A stretch of DNA of 64,000 nt from contig JACKBQ010000002.1 in NCBI GenBank assembly GCA_020634455.1, forward strand, positions 1,488,001 to 1,552,000. Direction: 5' to 3'. Each line of letters opens with the position of its first letter. The first letter of the stretch is position 1. The translations under genes and the position numbers were made by a program. This document shows positions 45,019 through 52,503 of this stretch, piece by piece. The notes under the pieces are model-generated. The model saw only the letters and a list, made by a program, of their open reading frames with translations. It did no database searches and was not told the DNA's origin. Source of the DNA: Ardenticatenaceae bacterium. Its GTDB lineage: Bacteria > Chloroflexota > Anaerolineae > Promineifilales > Promineifilaceae.

Positions 45019-46914
45019 ATGCCCCATAAACTTACGAATTTGAAAACGGCCGTTCCCAGCGACATCGAAATCGCTCAGGAGGCCACCCCCCTGCCCATTA
45101 CCCAGATTGCCAACGAAGTTGGGCTTCTGCCGGAAGAGCTGGTGCCTTACGGCGTAGACAAAGCCAAAGTCAAACTGTCCGTGCGCGACCGCCTGGCCGA
45201 CCGACCCAACGGCAAATACATTGACGTGACCGCCATCACCCCCACCCCGCTGGGCGAAGGCAAAACCACCACCACCGTCGGCCTCAGCCAGGCATTGGGC
45301 GCGCACCTGGGCCAGAAAGTGTTCACCTGCATTCGCCAGCCCAGCCAAGGGCCAACCTTTGGCATCAAGGGCGGCGCGGCTGGTGGCGGCTACAGCCAGA
45401 TTATCCCGATGGAAGATTTCAACCTGCACCTGACGGGCGACATCCACGCCATCACGGCGGCCAACAACCTGCTGGCGGCGGCGATTGACGTGCGCATGCA
45501 TCACGAATCGTACCAGGATGACACGCGGCTCTTTAACGCCCTCTTCCCGGAAAACAAGGACGGCAGCCGCAAAATCTCCCCGGTGCAAATCAAGCGTCTG
45601 CAAAAATTGGGTATTGATAAAACCGACCCCAACGAGCTGACCGAAGCCGAAATCAGCAAATTTGTGCGGCTAGACATTGACCCCGACACCATCACCTGGC
45701 GGCGCGTGGTAGACACCAACGACCGCTTCCTGCGCGGCATCACCATCGGCCGTGGCCCGCAAGAAAAATTCGAGCGGGAAACTGGCTACGACATCACCGT
45801 GGCCAGCGAAATCATGGCGATTTTGGCCCTGACGACCGATCTGGCCGACATGCGCGAGCGGTTGGGCAGCATGGTCATCGGCCAGAGCAAAGCTGGCGAC
45901 GCCATTACCGCCGACGACCTCGGCGTGGGCGGCGCACTGACCGTGCTCATGAAGGACGCCATCATGCCCACGCTGATGCAAACGCTGGAAGGCACCCCGG
46001 CGCTGGTCCATGCCGGCCCATTTGCCAACATCGCCCACGGCAACAGCTCCATCGTGGCCGACCAAATCGCCCTTAAGCTTGTGGGTCCCGACGGCTACGT
46101 CCTCACCGAATCCGGCTTTGGCGCGGACATCGGCATGGAGAAATTCTTCGACATCAAGTGCCGCTACAGCGGGCTGATCCCCAACGTGGTGGTGCTGGTA
46201 GCCACCATTCGCGCCTTGAAGATGCACGGCGGCGGTCCCAAAGTGGTGGCAGGCAAGCCGCTCGATCCGGCCTACACGGAAGAAAATCTGGAACTGCTGG
46301 AGAAGGGCTGCGTCAATATGGTGGCCCATATCCAAAACGCGCTGCGCTTTGGCATTCCGGTGGTGGTCGCCGTGAACAAGTTCAAAGATGACACGGCCAA
46401 CGAGATTGCCCTGGTGCGCAAAATCGCCATGGAAGCAGGCGCGGAAGATGCGGTAATGTCTAACCATTGGGCCGAAGGTGGCAAAGGCTCGGTGGAGCTG
46501 GGCAAGGCAGTCATGGCCGCTTGCGAAAAGCCGAGCAATTTCAAATTCCTTTATCCGCTAGACATTTCGATCAAAGAGAAAATTGAGATCATCGCCAAAG
46601 AGATTTATGGGGCGGACGGCGTGGAATATTCAGAAAAAGCGGAAGAGCAGATCGCGGATTACAACCGGCTGGGCTTCGACAAGCTACCCATGTGCATGGC
46701 CAAAACGCACCTCAGCCTGAGCCACGACGCCAACCTGAAGGGTCGCCCGACCGGCTTCACGCTGCCAATTCGGGAGATTCGGGCCAGCGTAGGTGCGGGC
46801 TTCCTCTACCCGCTGGTCGGGACGATGAGCACGATGCCTGGGTTGCCAACACGGCCGTCTTTCTACGACGTTGACCTGGATTTGGAAACCGGCAAGGTGG
46901 TTGGGTTGTTCTAG
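45019..46914 (+). CDS. fhs: formate--tetrahydrofolate ligase, long form
   Basis: 631 residues, longer than the roughly 560 of common bacterial enzymes and close to the domain found in eukaryotic C1-THF synthase. Motifs: nucleotide loop TPTPLGEGKTTTTVGL, RQPSQGPTFGIKGGAAGGGYSQ, FNLHLTGDIHAI, and VNKFKDDTANEI. In the catabolic direction it converts 10-formyl-THF to formate with ATP formation. A strong AAGGAG lies 8-9 bases before the ATG. It ends the demethylation block. FolD, needed between MetF and this enzyme, is not in the window. Confidence 0.96.
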   Translation: MPHKLTNLKTAVPSDIEIAQEATPLPITQIANEVGLLPEELVPYGVDKAKVKLSVRDRLADRPNGKYIDVTAITPTPLGEGKTTTTVGLSQALGAHLGQKVFTCIRQPSQGPTFGIKGGAAGGGYSQIIPMEDFNLHLTGDIHAITAANNLLAAAIDVRMHHESYQDDTRLFNALFPENKDGSRKISPVQIKRLQKLGIDKTDPNELTEAEISKFVRLDIDPDTITWRRVVDTNDRFLRGITIGRGPQEKFERETGYDITVASEIMAILALTTDLADMRERLGSMVIGQSKAGDAITADDLGVGGALTVLMKDAIMPTLMQTLEGTPALVHAGPFANIAHGNSSIVADQIALKLVGPDGYVLTESGFGADIGMEKFFDIKCRYSGLIPNVVVLVATIRALKMHGGGPKVVAGKPLDPAYTEENLELLEKGCVNMVAHIQNALRFGIPVVVAVNKFKDDTANEIALVRKIAMEAGAEDAVMSNHWAEGGKGSVELGKAVMAACEKPSNFKFLYPLDISIKEKIEIIAKEIYGADGVEYSEKAEEQIADYNRLGFDKLPMCMAKTHLSLSHDANLKGRPTGFTLPIREIRASVGAGFLYPLVGTMSTMPGLPTRPSFYDVDLDLETGKVVGLF

Positions 46915-46987
46915 TAGGGGTACCTCCCCGTGGGTACCCAATTCTGAGCAGACACACCTTTGGGCAGACACGGGGGTCTGCCCCTAC
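46914..46987. repeat. GTAGGGG/CCCCTAC-bounded repeat with two hairpins
   Basis: GTAGGGG at the left and CCCCTAC at the right bound two inner hairpins: GGGTACC with GGGTACCC, and GGGCAGAC with GTCTGCCC. Same plan as the element at 38712-38924. The left end overlaps the stop codon of fhs. Confidence 0.7.
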
Positions 46988-47096
46988 CAAAAACGTTTTT
47001 TGTTTTGTTTCTCAAACAACACTGAGGTGGTTGTCATTCGATAGCAACTTCGTGCAGGAAGCGTAGAGCAAGGCAAGATTTTTACGCTAAAATTTA

Positions 47097-47131
47097 GAAG
47101 GAGGAGGCCACAACCAGCCTTCTCCTTTTTT
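47097..47131 (+). terminator. intrinsic terminator-like hairpin directly before a start codon
   Basis: GGAGGAGGC and GCCTTCTCC (one mismatch) form a stem around an 8-base loop, followed by six T residues. The T run ends 4-5 bases before ATG 47135. It may end transcription from fhs, or act as an attenuator for the lipoprotein gene. Confidence 0.6.
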
Positions 47132-47134
47132 CTT

Positions 47135-48589
47135 ATGCGCACAAAACTCTTTCTCTTGTTCATTTGTCTGATTGGTTTGATTGGCTGCCTGCCTGTGCGG
47201 GAGCCGGTGGCGGTGACGCGCCCGGTGGTGGTGACGGAAATGCCGACGGAAGTTAGTGTGAGTACGGCCGTTCCCCCCACCCACACGCCACCACCCACAG
47301 CCACCCAAGCTACTGCCGCCACCGCAGCGCCAACAAACACGCCCCTGCCCACCAACACGCCAGAACCCGCCTGGCCCACGACCCCCATTTTGTTTGTGCG
47401 AGACGGCGCTTTGCAGCGCTGGCTGCCCCAAACCAACGAAGTTGAGCTGCTGGTTGACGGTGTCAACTACCCAATTTATGCGTCGGACATCGTCGTGTTT
47501 TTTCGAGAAACGAAACCGCAAGAAGAATATGCACTTATTGTTTTTCACATGCCTACGCGAACAGAAGTTGAACTGTTTAGGCAACCAGCAGGAGAAATCC
47601 CAAATATCCGAACTGGCGAAACCAGATATGTTCCACCAGGCACCCCAATTACTGTTTCAGAAAACGGCCGTTGGCTGGCTTATGTACTCCAAAATAAGGA
47701 GACCGAGACTTTCACCTTGTCCGTCCACGAAATCCAAACTTCGACTCAGGGAGTAGCACTCAGCCAGGTGATATTTTCCCGCGAATTGCCCATGCGCTTT
47801 AAATGGCCCTATGCTTTTTTAACCTGGCCAACGGCAAACGAATTGAGTTGGATGGAGCCCGATGGTATTTGGATCGCCAAATTAGATGAAATGCCCGTCA
47901 CAAGTGAATTAGCGATTCTAGCCAGTACCAATATGGCCCGCGTTTATCCTATGGACCCGGCAAAACAAGACCAAGGGCCACAATGGGCAGCCACAACTTA
48001 CATACCCTCTCGATGGTCACCAGACGGCCGTTTCCTTCTAGCAATAGAACGTTTTCCAAGCGAGGGTCAGAGTCATGTTTTTCAAATCATCGAACGTGGT
48101 TCCAACAATAAGTTCCAATTGCCCGATTCGGCAATTGGCGAATTAAGTGACAGAGCCTTGTGGCTTGATCAAACACGGGTTTTGCACTTTAGATTTAATG
48201 GGTTGGTAAGAATTTGGCAGATCCCTTTGGAAGGCGAATTTCTCCCCAAGTTGGAGAGCGAGTTTGAGGCGATTCCGGGCTACGAATACCTTGAAGCTGA
48301 GAACCTGCTTCCGTTACCAAACAATCATCTCCGGTTTAGTGATACATCGGGCCGCGGATTGTATGATCTGGATTTAGCAACGCAAAAAACGTTAATCATA
48401 GGTGACAGTTATACAGATCGACACCTTTGGTCACCAAGTGGACAGTATGCTCTTTGGATTAACTATTCCAATCAAGGTGAAGCTCAAGTGTTGCTGGATT
48501 TCCTGAATGGGGAACCACCTGTTGATATGACCCACATTTTTGGCACAAATTCCTGCTGCTGGTATTGGGAACCTGCCGGTTCGGAGTAG
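47135..48589 (+). CDS. lipoprotein with beta-propeller-like (PD40) repeats
   Basis: 484 residues. A lipoprotein signal ends in LIGCLP. A Thr/Pro-rich linker follows (about 35-85), then strand-rich repeats with patterns such as ISENGRWLAYVLQ and SPDGRFLLAIER, typical of WD40-like/TolB-type propellers. It has no catalytic residues that I recognise, and its partner is unknown. The start codon lies immediately after a terminator-like hairpin and has no free Shine-Dalgarno. The coding region from about 47460 on is more AT-rich than its neighbours. Confidence 0.75.
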   Translation: MRTKLFLLFICLIGLIGCLPVREPVAVTRPVVVTEMPTEVSVSTAVPPTHTPPPTATQATAATAAPTNTPLPTNTPEPAWPTTPILFVRDGALQRWLPQTNEVELLVDGVNYPIYASDIVVFFRETKPQEEYALIVFHMPTRTEVELFRQPAGEIPNIRTGETRYVPPGTPITVSENGRWLAYVLQNKETETFTLSVHEIQTSTQGVALSQVIFSRELPMRFKWPYAFLTWPTANELSWMEPDGIWIAKLDEMPVTSELAILASTNMARVYPMDPAKQDQGPQWAATTYIPSRWSPDGRFLLAIERFPSEGQSHVFQIIERGSNNKFQLPDSAIGELSDRALWLDQTRVLHFRFNGLVRIWQIPLEGEFLPKLESEFEAIPGYEYLEAENLLPLPNNHLRFSDTSGRGLYDLDLATQKTLIIGDSYTDRHLWSPSGQYALWINYSNQGEAQVLLDFLNGEPPVDMTHIFGTNSCCWYWEPAGSE

Positions 48590-48943
48590 CTCTACTGGCC
48601 CACAGCGGTTAGCGGCACGGGGAGCGGGAAGGCAGTGTAGCCAATCCTTGTTGTCTAGCAAAAACTTACTCATAAAACGGCGGTGGCTCTGGGCCAGTAC
48701 GCTTGGAACCAACCAGATAGCCAGAATGCACCCCGATGGCTTCCCCCGAATTTGCCCGGCGACGCTTAATTTCATCGGCCGAATCAGTATTCGTCCAACC
48801 TTGCATGAACAAATGGGTAGCGTTTATTTTTAAATTGGGGGTTTTGCTTTTAGCACCTGGGAAAATGAGTATGATTCAGCTCCAAATGGACAGTCCTCAA
48901 AAAAAGACCAGCCTCACCCTGCATGGCAAACCAGGGAGGCAAT
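48590..48943. other. 354-base region without a convincing gene
   Basis: Minus-strand frames of 46-115 codons exist here but none has a ribosome binding site or a recognisable domain. The region may contain a decayed gene: a minus-strand reading around 48670-48806 gives a polar, gene-like stretch (MQGWTNTDSADEIKRRR). The last 30 bases hold the ribosome binding site of the next gene. Confidence 0.4.
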
Positions 48944-50956
48944 ATGCATAACATCTGGCAGGTTGCCCGGCGCGAACTGAGCGCCCTTTTAACGCAGCCC
49001 CTGGCCTACGCCTTTGGCGCGACGCTGTTGGGGCTAACTGGCTTCATTTTTGCCTCGGAGCTGCCCGTCCACGCCGCCCAGCCCGGCGTGCTGCCGCTAG
49101 ACGTGCAAAGCGTGCTTGGGCTGTTCAGCTTCCTCTACCTGTTGGCCATGCCTGCCCTCGCCACCCGCTTGCTATCCCAAAAGCGGCGCAGCGGGTCAGT
49201 TGAACTGGCGCTAGGCAACTTCCTGGCGGGCTGGTTGTTTTACTTGCTCACCGCCGCCCTCACCTTCATTTTTCCCCTCATTCTATTCATTTTTGGCAAT
49301 CCCGACCCCGGCCCAATTTGGAGCGCCTACCTGGGCATGCTGCTTTACGGCGCGGCGCTGTTGGGTATTGACCTGCTGATTTCGGCGCTTAGCCCCAACC
49401 GGATTGTGGCTTACCTGGTGGCGCTAGGCATCAACCTCTCGCTGTACCTGCTGCCCGTTAGCGCACTGTCTCTGACCAGCCAGCAAAACAACTTTTTCCA
49501 GGGGGTGCTGCTGGCGCAGGATGGGCTCTATTTTGTGCTGGTAACGGCCGTTTCCCTCCACAGCACCACGCTCAGCCTCAAAAGCAAGCAGGGGCGGTTG
49601 GCCAGGGCAGATTGGGCAAAATTGGGGGGAACAACGGCCGTTTTCATCCTGCTCTACCTTTTTGCCGCCCAAAACCCCGGCTGGCGCTACGACAGCACCG
49701 CCAACAAAGCCCTCACCCCCCTGCCAGAAACCATCGCCCTGCTGCACAGCTTGGACGAACCGATTCACGTCATCGGGTTTTACACCGCCGAGATGGCCTT
49801 GCCGCAAAGCCAGGCGCAAGCCACTCTGCAAACAATGCAGGCGTACACCAACCAGCTCAGCTACGAATTTGCTAATCCCGACGACAATCCGCTGCTGGCC
49901 GAGCAGTACGCGCTTTCTTTTGCCGGGACGCTGGTTTTTACACGGGCAGACGGCCGTTTCGCCAAAGCATCCACCCTCACCGACCGGGCTTTGCACACCG
50001 CCCTGCTCCGTGCGCTCCATCCCACCGTGAAGACCGCCTACTTCCTCACCGGGCACGGCGAGCGGGATGGGCAAGATTTTGGGGCAGATGGGGTGGGAAC
50101 GGCCGTTACCCTGCTGCAAGAATCCGGCTTCACCGTCCAATCGCTCAACTTGTCCACCACAGGGGACGTGCCCGCCGACGCCAGCGCCGTTTTCCTGATT
50201 GATCAGCAAGCGCCGCTGACCCCGTCTGAGCTAGACGCGCTGGTTCGCTACGTGGACGGCGGCGGCACGCTCTTCCTGGCCCGCGACGCGCTGGACACCG
50301 AAGGCCGCATCGCCGCCGAAACCGACGGGCTGCTTGGCTGGCTGCAAACCAGCTGGGGCATCACCCTGCGCAACGATCTGATCGTTGACGCCACGCTGGC
50401 CCAGTCGGGGCAAACCATCGGCCTCACCTTTGTGGGGACACAGTACGGCGATAGCCCCATCACCCAGGAATTGGCCCAGTATGGCACCATTTTCAACGTG
50501 GCGCGTTCGATTGAGACAAAGCAGGTGGGGATGGTAACGGCCGTTTCCCTCATCACCACCAGCGATCAGGCGTGGGGCGAAACGAACTTTGAGCAGATGG
50601 TTTCTGCCGGAGAAGTAGCCCCCGACGCTGAAGACGCCACGGGCAACCTCACCGTCGCCCTGAGCGCCCTCAACCCCACCAACGGCGCACGCCTCGTCGT
50701 CTTTGGCGACACCGATTTTGTGAGCAACAGCTTCATCCAGCAGGGCGGCAACAGCTTCCTGTTTGAGAACGCCGCCAACTGGCTGGTAGATGATCTCGTT
50801 TCGCTGCCGCTCACCACCCGCCAAGCCATCCCGCGCCAGGTGACGATACCCACAGGGCAGCTCAAACTGCTACAGCTGATCAGCATCTGTCTGGTGCCGG
50901 GTTTGCTGGCGCTGGCGGGGGTGTGGATGTGGGTTTCGCGCCGCCGCGTCGGGTGA
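48944..50956 (+). CDS. GldF-GldG-like ABC permease fused to GldG domain
   Basis: 670 residues. The N-terminal ABC-2 permease part has about six helices (1-250). It is joined to a GldG-like extracytoplasmic domain (about 255-635; RALHPTVKTAYFLTGHGERD, LVRYVDGGGTLFLARD, LVVFGDTDFVSN), with a last helix before the RRRVG tail. In Bacteroidetes GldF and GldG are separate and work with the ATPase GldA in gliding. No ATPase gene adjoins here. AGGGAGG at 48933-48939 fixes the ATG at 48944. Confidence 0.88.
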   Translation: MHNIWQVARRELSALLTQPLAYAFGATLLGLTGFIFASELPVHAAQPGVLPLDVQSVLGLFSFLYLLAMPALATRLLSQKRRSGSVELALGNFLAGWLFYLLTAALTFIFPLILFIFGNPDPGPIWSAYLGMLLYGAALLGIDLLISALSPNRIVAYLVALGINLSLYLLPVSALSLTSQQNNFFQGVLLAQDGLYFVLVTAVSLHSTTLSLKSKQGRLARADWAKLGGTTAVFILLYLFAAQNPGWRYDSTANKALTPLPETIALLHSLDEPIHVIGFYTAEMALPQSQAQATLQTMQAYTNQLSYEFANPDDNPLLAEQYALSFAGTLVFTRADGRFAKASTLTDRALHTALLRALHPTVKTAYFLTGHGERDGQDFGADGVGTAVTLLQESGFTVQSLNLSTTGDVPADASAVFLIDQQAPLTPSELDALVRYVDGGGTLFLARDALDTEGRIAAETDGLLGWLQTSWGITLRNDLIVDATLAQSGQTIGLTFVGTQYGDSPITQELAQYGTIFNVARSIETKQVGMVTAVSLITTSDQAWGETNFEQMVSAGEVAPDAEDATGNLTVALSALNPTNGARLVVFGDTDFVSNSFIQQGGNSFLFENAANWLVDDLVSLPLTTRQAIPRQVTIPTGQLKLLQLISICLVPGLLALAGVWMWVSRRRVG

Positions 50957-51004
50957 TAAGGTGCAGGGGTGCGGGAGCGAACGGGTGAGTAAGGAAGTGT
51001 CCAT

Positions 51005-51382
51005 TTATGTGAAAGGCTTTACTTCCGCAACACCTCGCCGAATGCGGAATTTCATCGCCAGGTAGAGCGGAAAAGCAATGGGCCACAGGAAGCTGATGGC
51101 CAAAAACAAACCAACCGGCCCATAGGCAATACTTGATTTATACCGTCTCAGACCTATTCTGGAAGAGTCCCAAGCCGCCCACAAAGCGGTGCCAGGGAGC
51201 ATCACAAAGAGAAGGCTGATCCCCGTAACGACAGACAGCGCTGTTTGGGTAATGAGCAGACCACCCGCAATCAAAACGGCCGTTTGCAATTCGCGCATGC
51301 GCCGTTTGGCAAAATAATCTAGCAGTTGAAGACCAACAAGCAAACACACAATGACAATAATTTGTGTTCTGAGGATTTCCAT
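51005..51382 (-). CDS. small multi-helix membrane protein of unknown function
   Basis: 125 residues. Hydrophobic segments lie at about 6-22, 35-62 and 88-112, separated by basic loops. No family recognised. AGAGGTGA upstream of the ATG on the minus strand is a good ribosome binding site. It is convergent with the GldFG-like gene, with 48 bases between the stops. Confidence 0.6.
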   Translation of the reverse strand: MEILRTQIIVIVCLLVGLQLLDYFAKRRMRELQTAVLIAGGLLITQTALSVVTGISLLFVMLPGTALWAAWDSSRIGLRRYKSSIAYGPVGLFLAISFLWPIAFPLYLAMKFRIRRGVAEVKPFT

Positions 51383-51429
51383 AAATCACCTCTGAAAACC
51401 GCGCAAAGAATGACTGAATAAAAGACAAG

Positions 51430-51456
51430 ACGGCCGTTCCTGGGTGGAACGGCCGT
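51430..51456. terminator. hairpin built from two ACGGCCGT octamers
   Basis: ACGGCCGTTCC (51430-51440) and GGAACGGCCGT (51446-51456) pair perfectly over a 5-base loop. The following TTCGCTTT is only weakly T-rich, so its termination activity is uncertain. Confidence 0.5.
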
Positions 51457-51795
51457 TTCGCTTTCATCAACCCCGCACTTATCTCGCCATCCAAATCCCC
51501 AACAAACCGATATAAAACCGATACAAAACGCCAAACTCCCTTGTTTTGTAGCCTACCACCCCCTAACATGAAGGTACCTGCACTGCTGCCTACATCGTAC
51601 CCCCAGCGATTCTTTCCGGCCTAATGAAGCAAACCACAGAACATAGTTTGAAAAACGGCAAACAATATCTCTGTGGTTTGCTCAAATAAAAAGGAGGTGT
51701 TCATCGCGGCATTCACAAATCATTGACAACTTTTTGCTAAACAATCCTGGAAGAAAACCCCGAATAACCGAATTCAATACAAAGGAGAATCTTTT
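51457..51795. other. 339-base intergenic region with an inverted repeat
   Basis: No gene seen. AGCAAACCACAGA near 51629 and TCTGTGGTTTGCT near 51670 form an inverted repeat of 13 bases. TTGACA at 51723-51728 is a possible -35 box, without a clear -10. AAAGGAG before 51796 is the ribosome binding site of the next gene. A strong AAAGGAGGTG near 51690 has only a 9-codon frame behind it. Confidence 0.4.
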
Positions 51796-52356
51796 ATGCA
51801 ATTCCAAAATTCAGTAACAGTTGGAAAAAAGTGGCGGCTCTTGTCTTTGCTGCTGCTGAGCTTTTTAGCGGCGTTTGTGTTCGTTAGCACGGCTAGCGCA
51901 GAGGGTGTGTCTCGCCGAATTACGGCCACGGGCTATTTTTTGGGCGAAGAACCTTGCGATGCCCCTATCACCAATGCAGATGGCGACAGCGCCGATTTGA
52001 GCCTTGATTTTGTGGGCGATCTGGACGGCTGTCTGTACATTTTCGTCGAATCTTTTACCTGCTCTTCTAATGGGGTTTACGTGGAAGAAGGCGGGGAAAT
52101 CTACGTAGGAAGCGGCGCACCTGGCGATGATGGCACGTTTGAAACCACCTACCGTTTTGTGGCCCACTTTGCCAGTGAGGAGGATTGCAACGCGTTCAAC
52201 AACCAGCTAAGCGGCCGTTGTCAACATCCCATTGTTGCGGGTAGCGGCACAGGGGATTATCGCGGCGTTTCCGGCAAGTTCCAAATGACCGATAACGTTG
52301 AAGAGCTAACGACAAACCTCACCGGGCTGCTTCATTTCTTTGATAACACTCGCTAA
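51796..52356 (+). CDS. secreted protein of unknown function
   Basis: 186 residues. A typical signal peptide ends in TASAEG. The mature part is strand-rich and has six cysteines (EEPCDAP, LDGCLYI, SFTCSSN, EDCNAF, GRCQHP) that could pair. The segment VAGSGTGDYRGVSGKFQMTD resembles the barrel repeats of allene-oxide-cyclase/dirigent-like proteins, but the match is too weak to name it. AAAGGAG 7-8 bases before the ATG. It stands alone between two non-coding stretches. Confidence 0.7.
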   Translation: MQFQNSVTVGKKWRLLSLLLLSFLAAFVFVSTASAEGVSRRITATGYFLGEEPCDAPITNADGDSADLSLDFVGDLDGCLYIFVESFTCSSNGVYVEEGGEIYVGSGAPGDDGTFETTYRFVAHFASEEDCNAFNNQLSGRCQHPIVAGSGTGDYRGVSGKFQMTDNVEELTTNLTGLLHFFDNTR

Positions 52357-52375
52357 AGGTTTAATTCACCCACTG

Positions 52376-52404
52376 GTAGGGGCAGGTCTGAGACCTGCCC
52401 CTAC
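52376..52404. repeat. GTAGGGGCAGGTCT perfect hairpin
   Basis: GTAGGGGCAGGTCT (52376-52389) and AGACCTGCCCCTAC (52391-52404) pair over all 14 bases. It belongs to the GTAGGGG family seen at 38712 and 46914 and lies 20 bases after the secreted protein gene. Confidence 0.85.
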
Positions 52405-52503
52405 ACTCGATTGAACTCTAGTTTTCGTAAAATCCTACTCTCGCAAGCAACCTTTAATTGCAGCGCAAGCCGCCAGCCCATGCAAAATCAACAAACCATA
52501 TCT

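Noticed and set aside
48431..48775. 115-codon minus-strand frame
   Set aside because: It overlaps the end of the lipoprotein gene, lacks a ribosome binding site and shows no known domain; at most it includes a decayed remnant.
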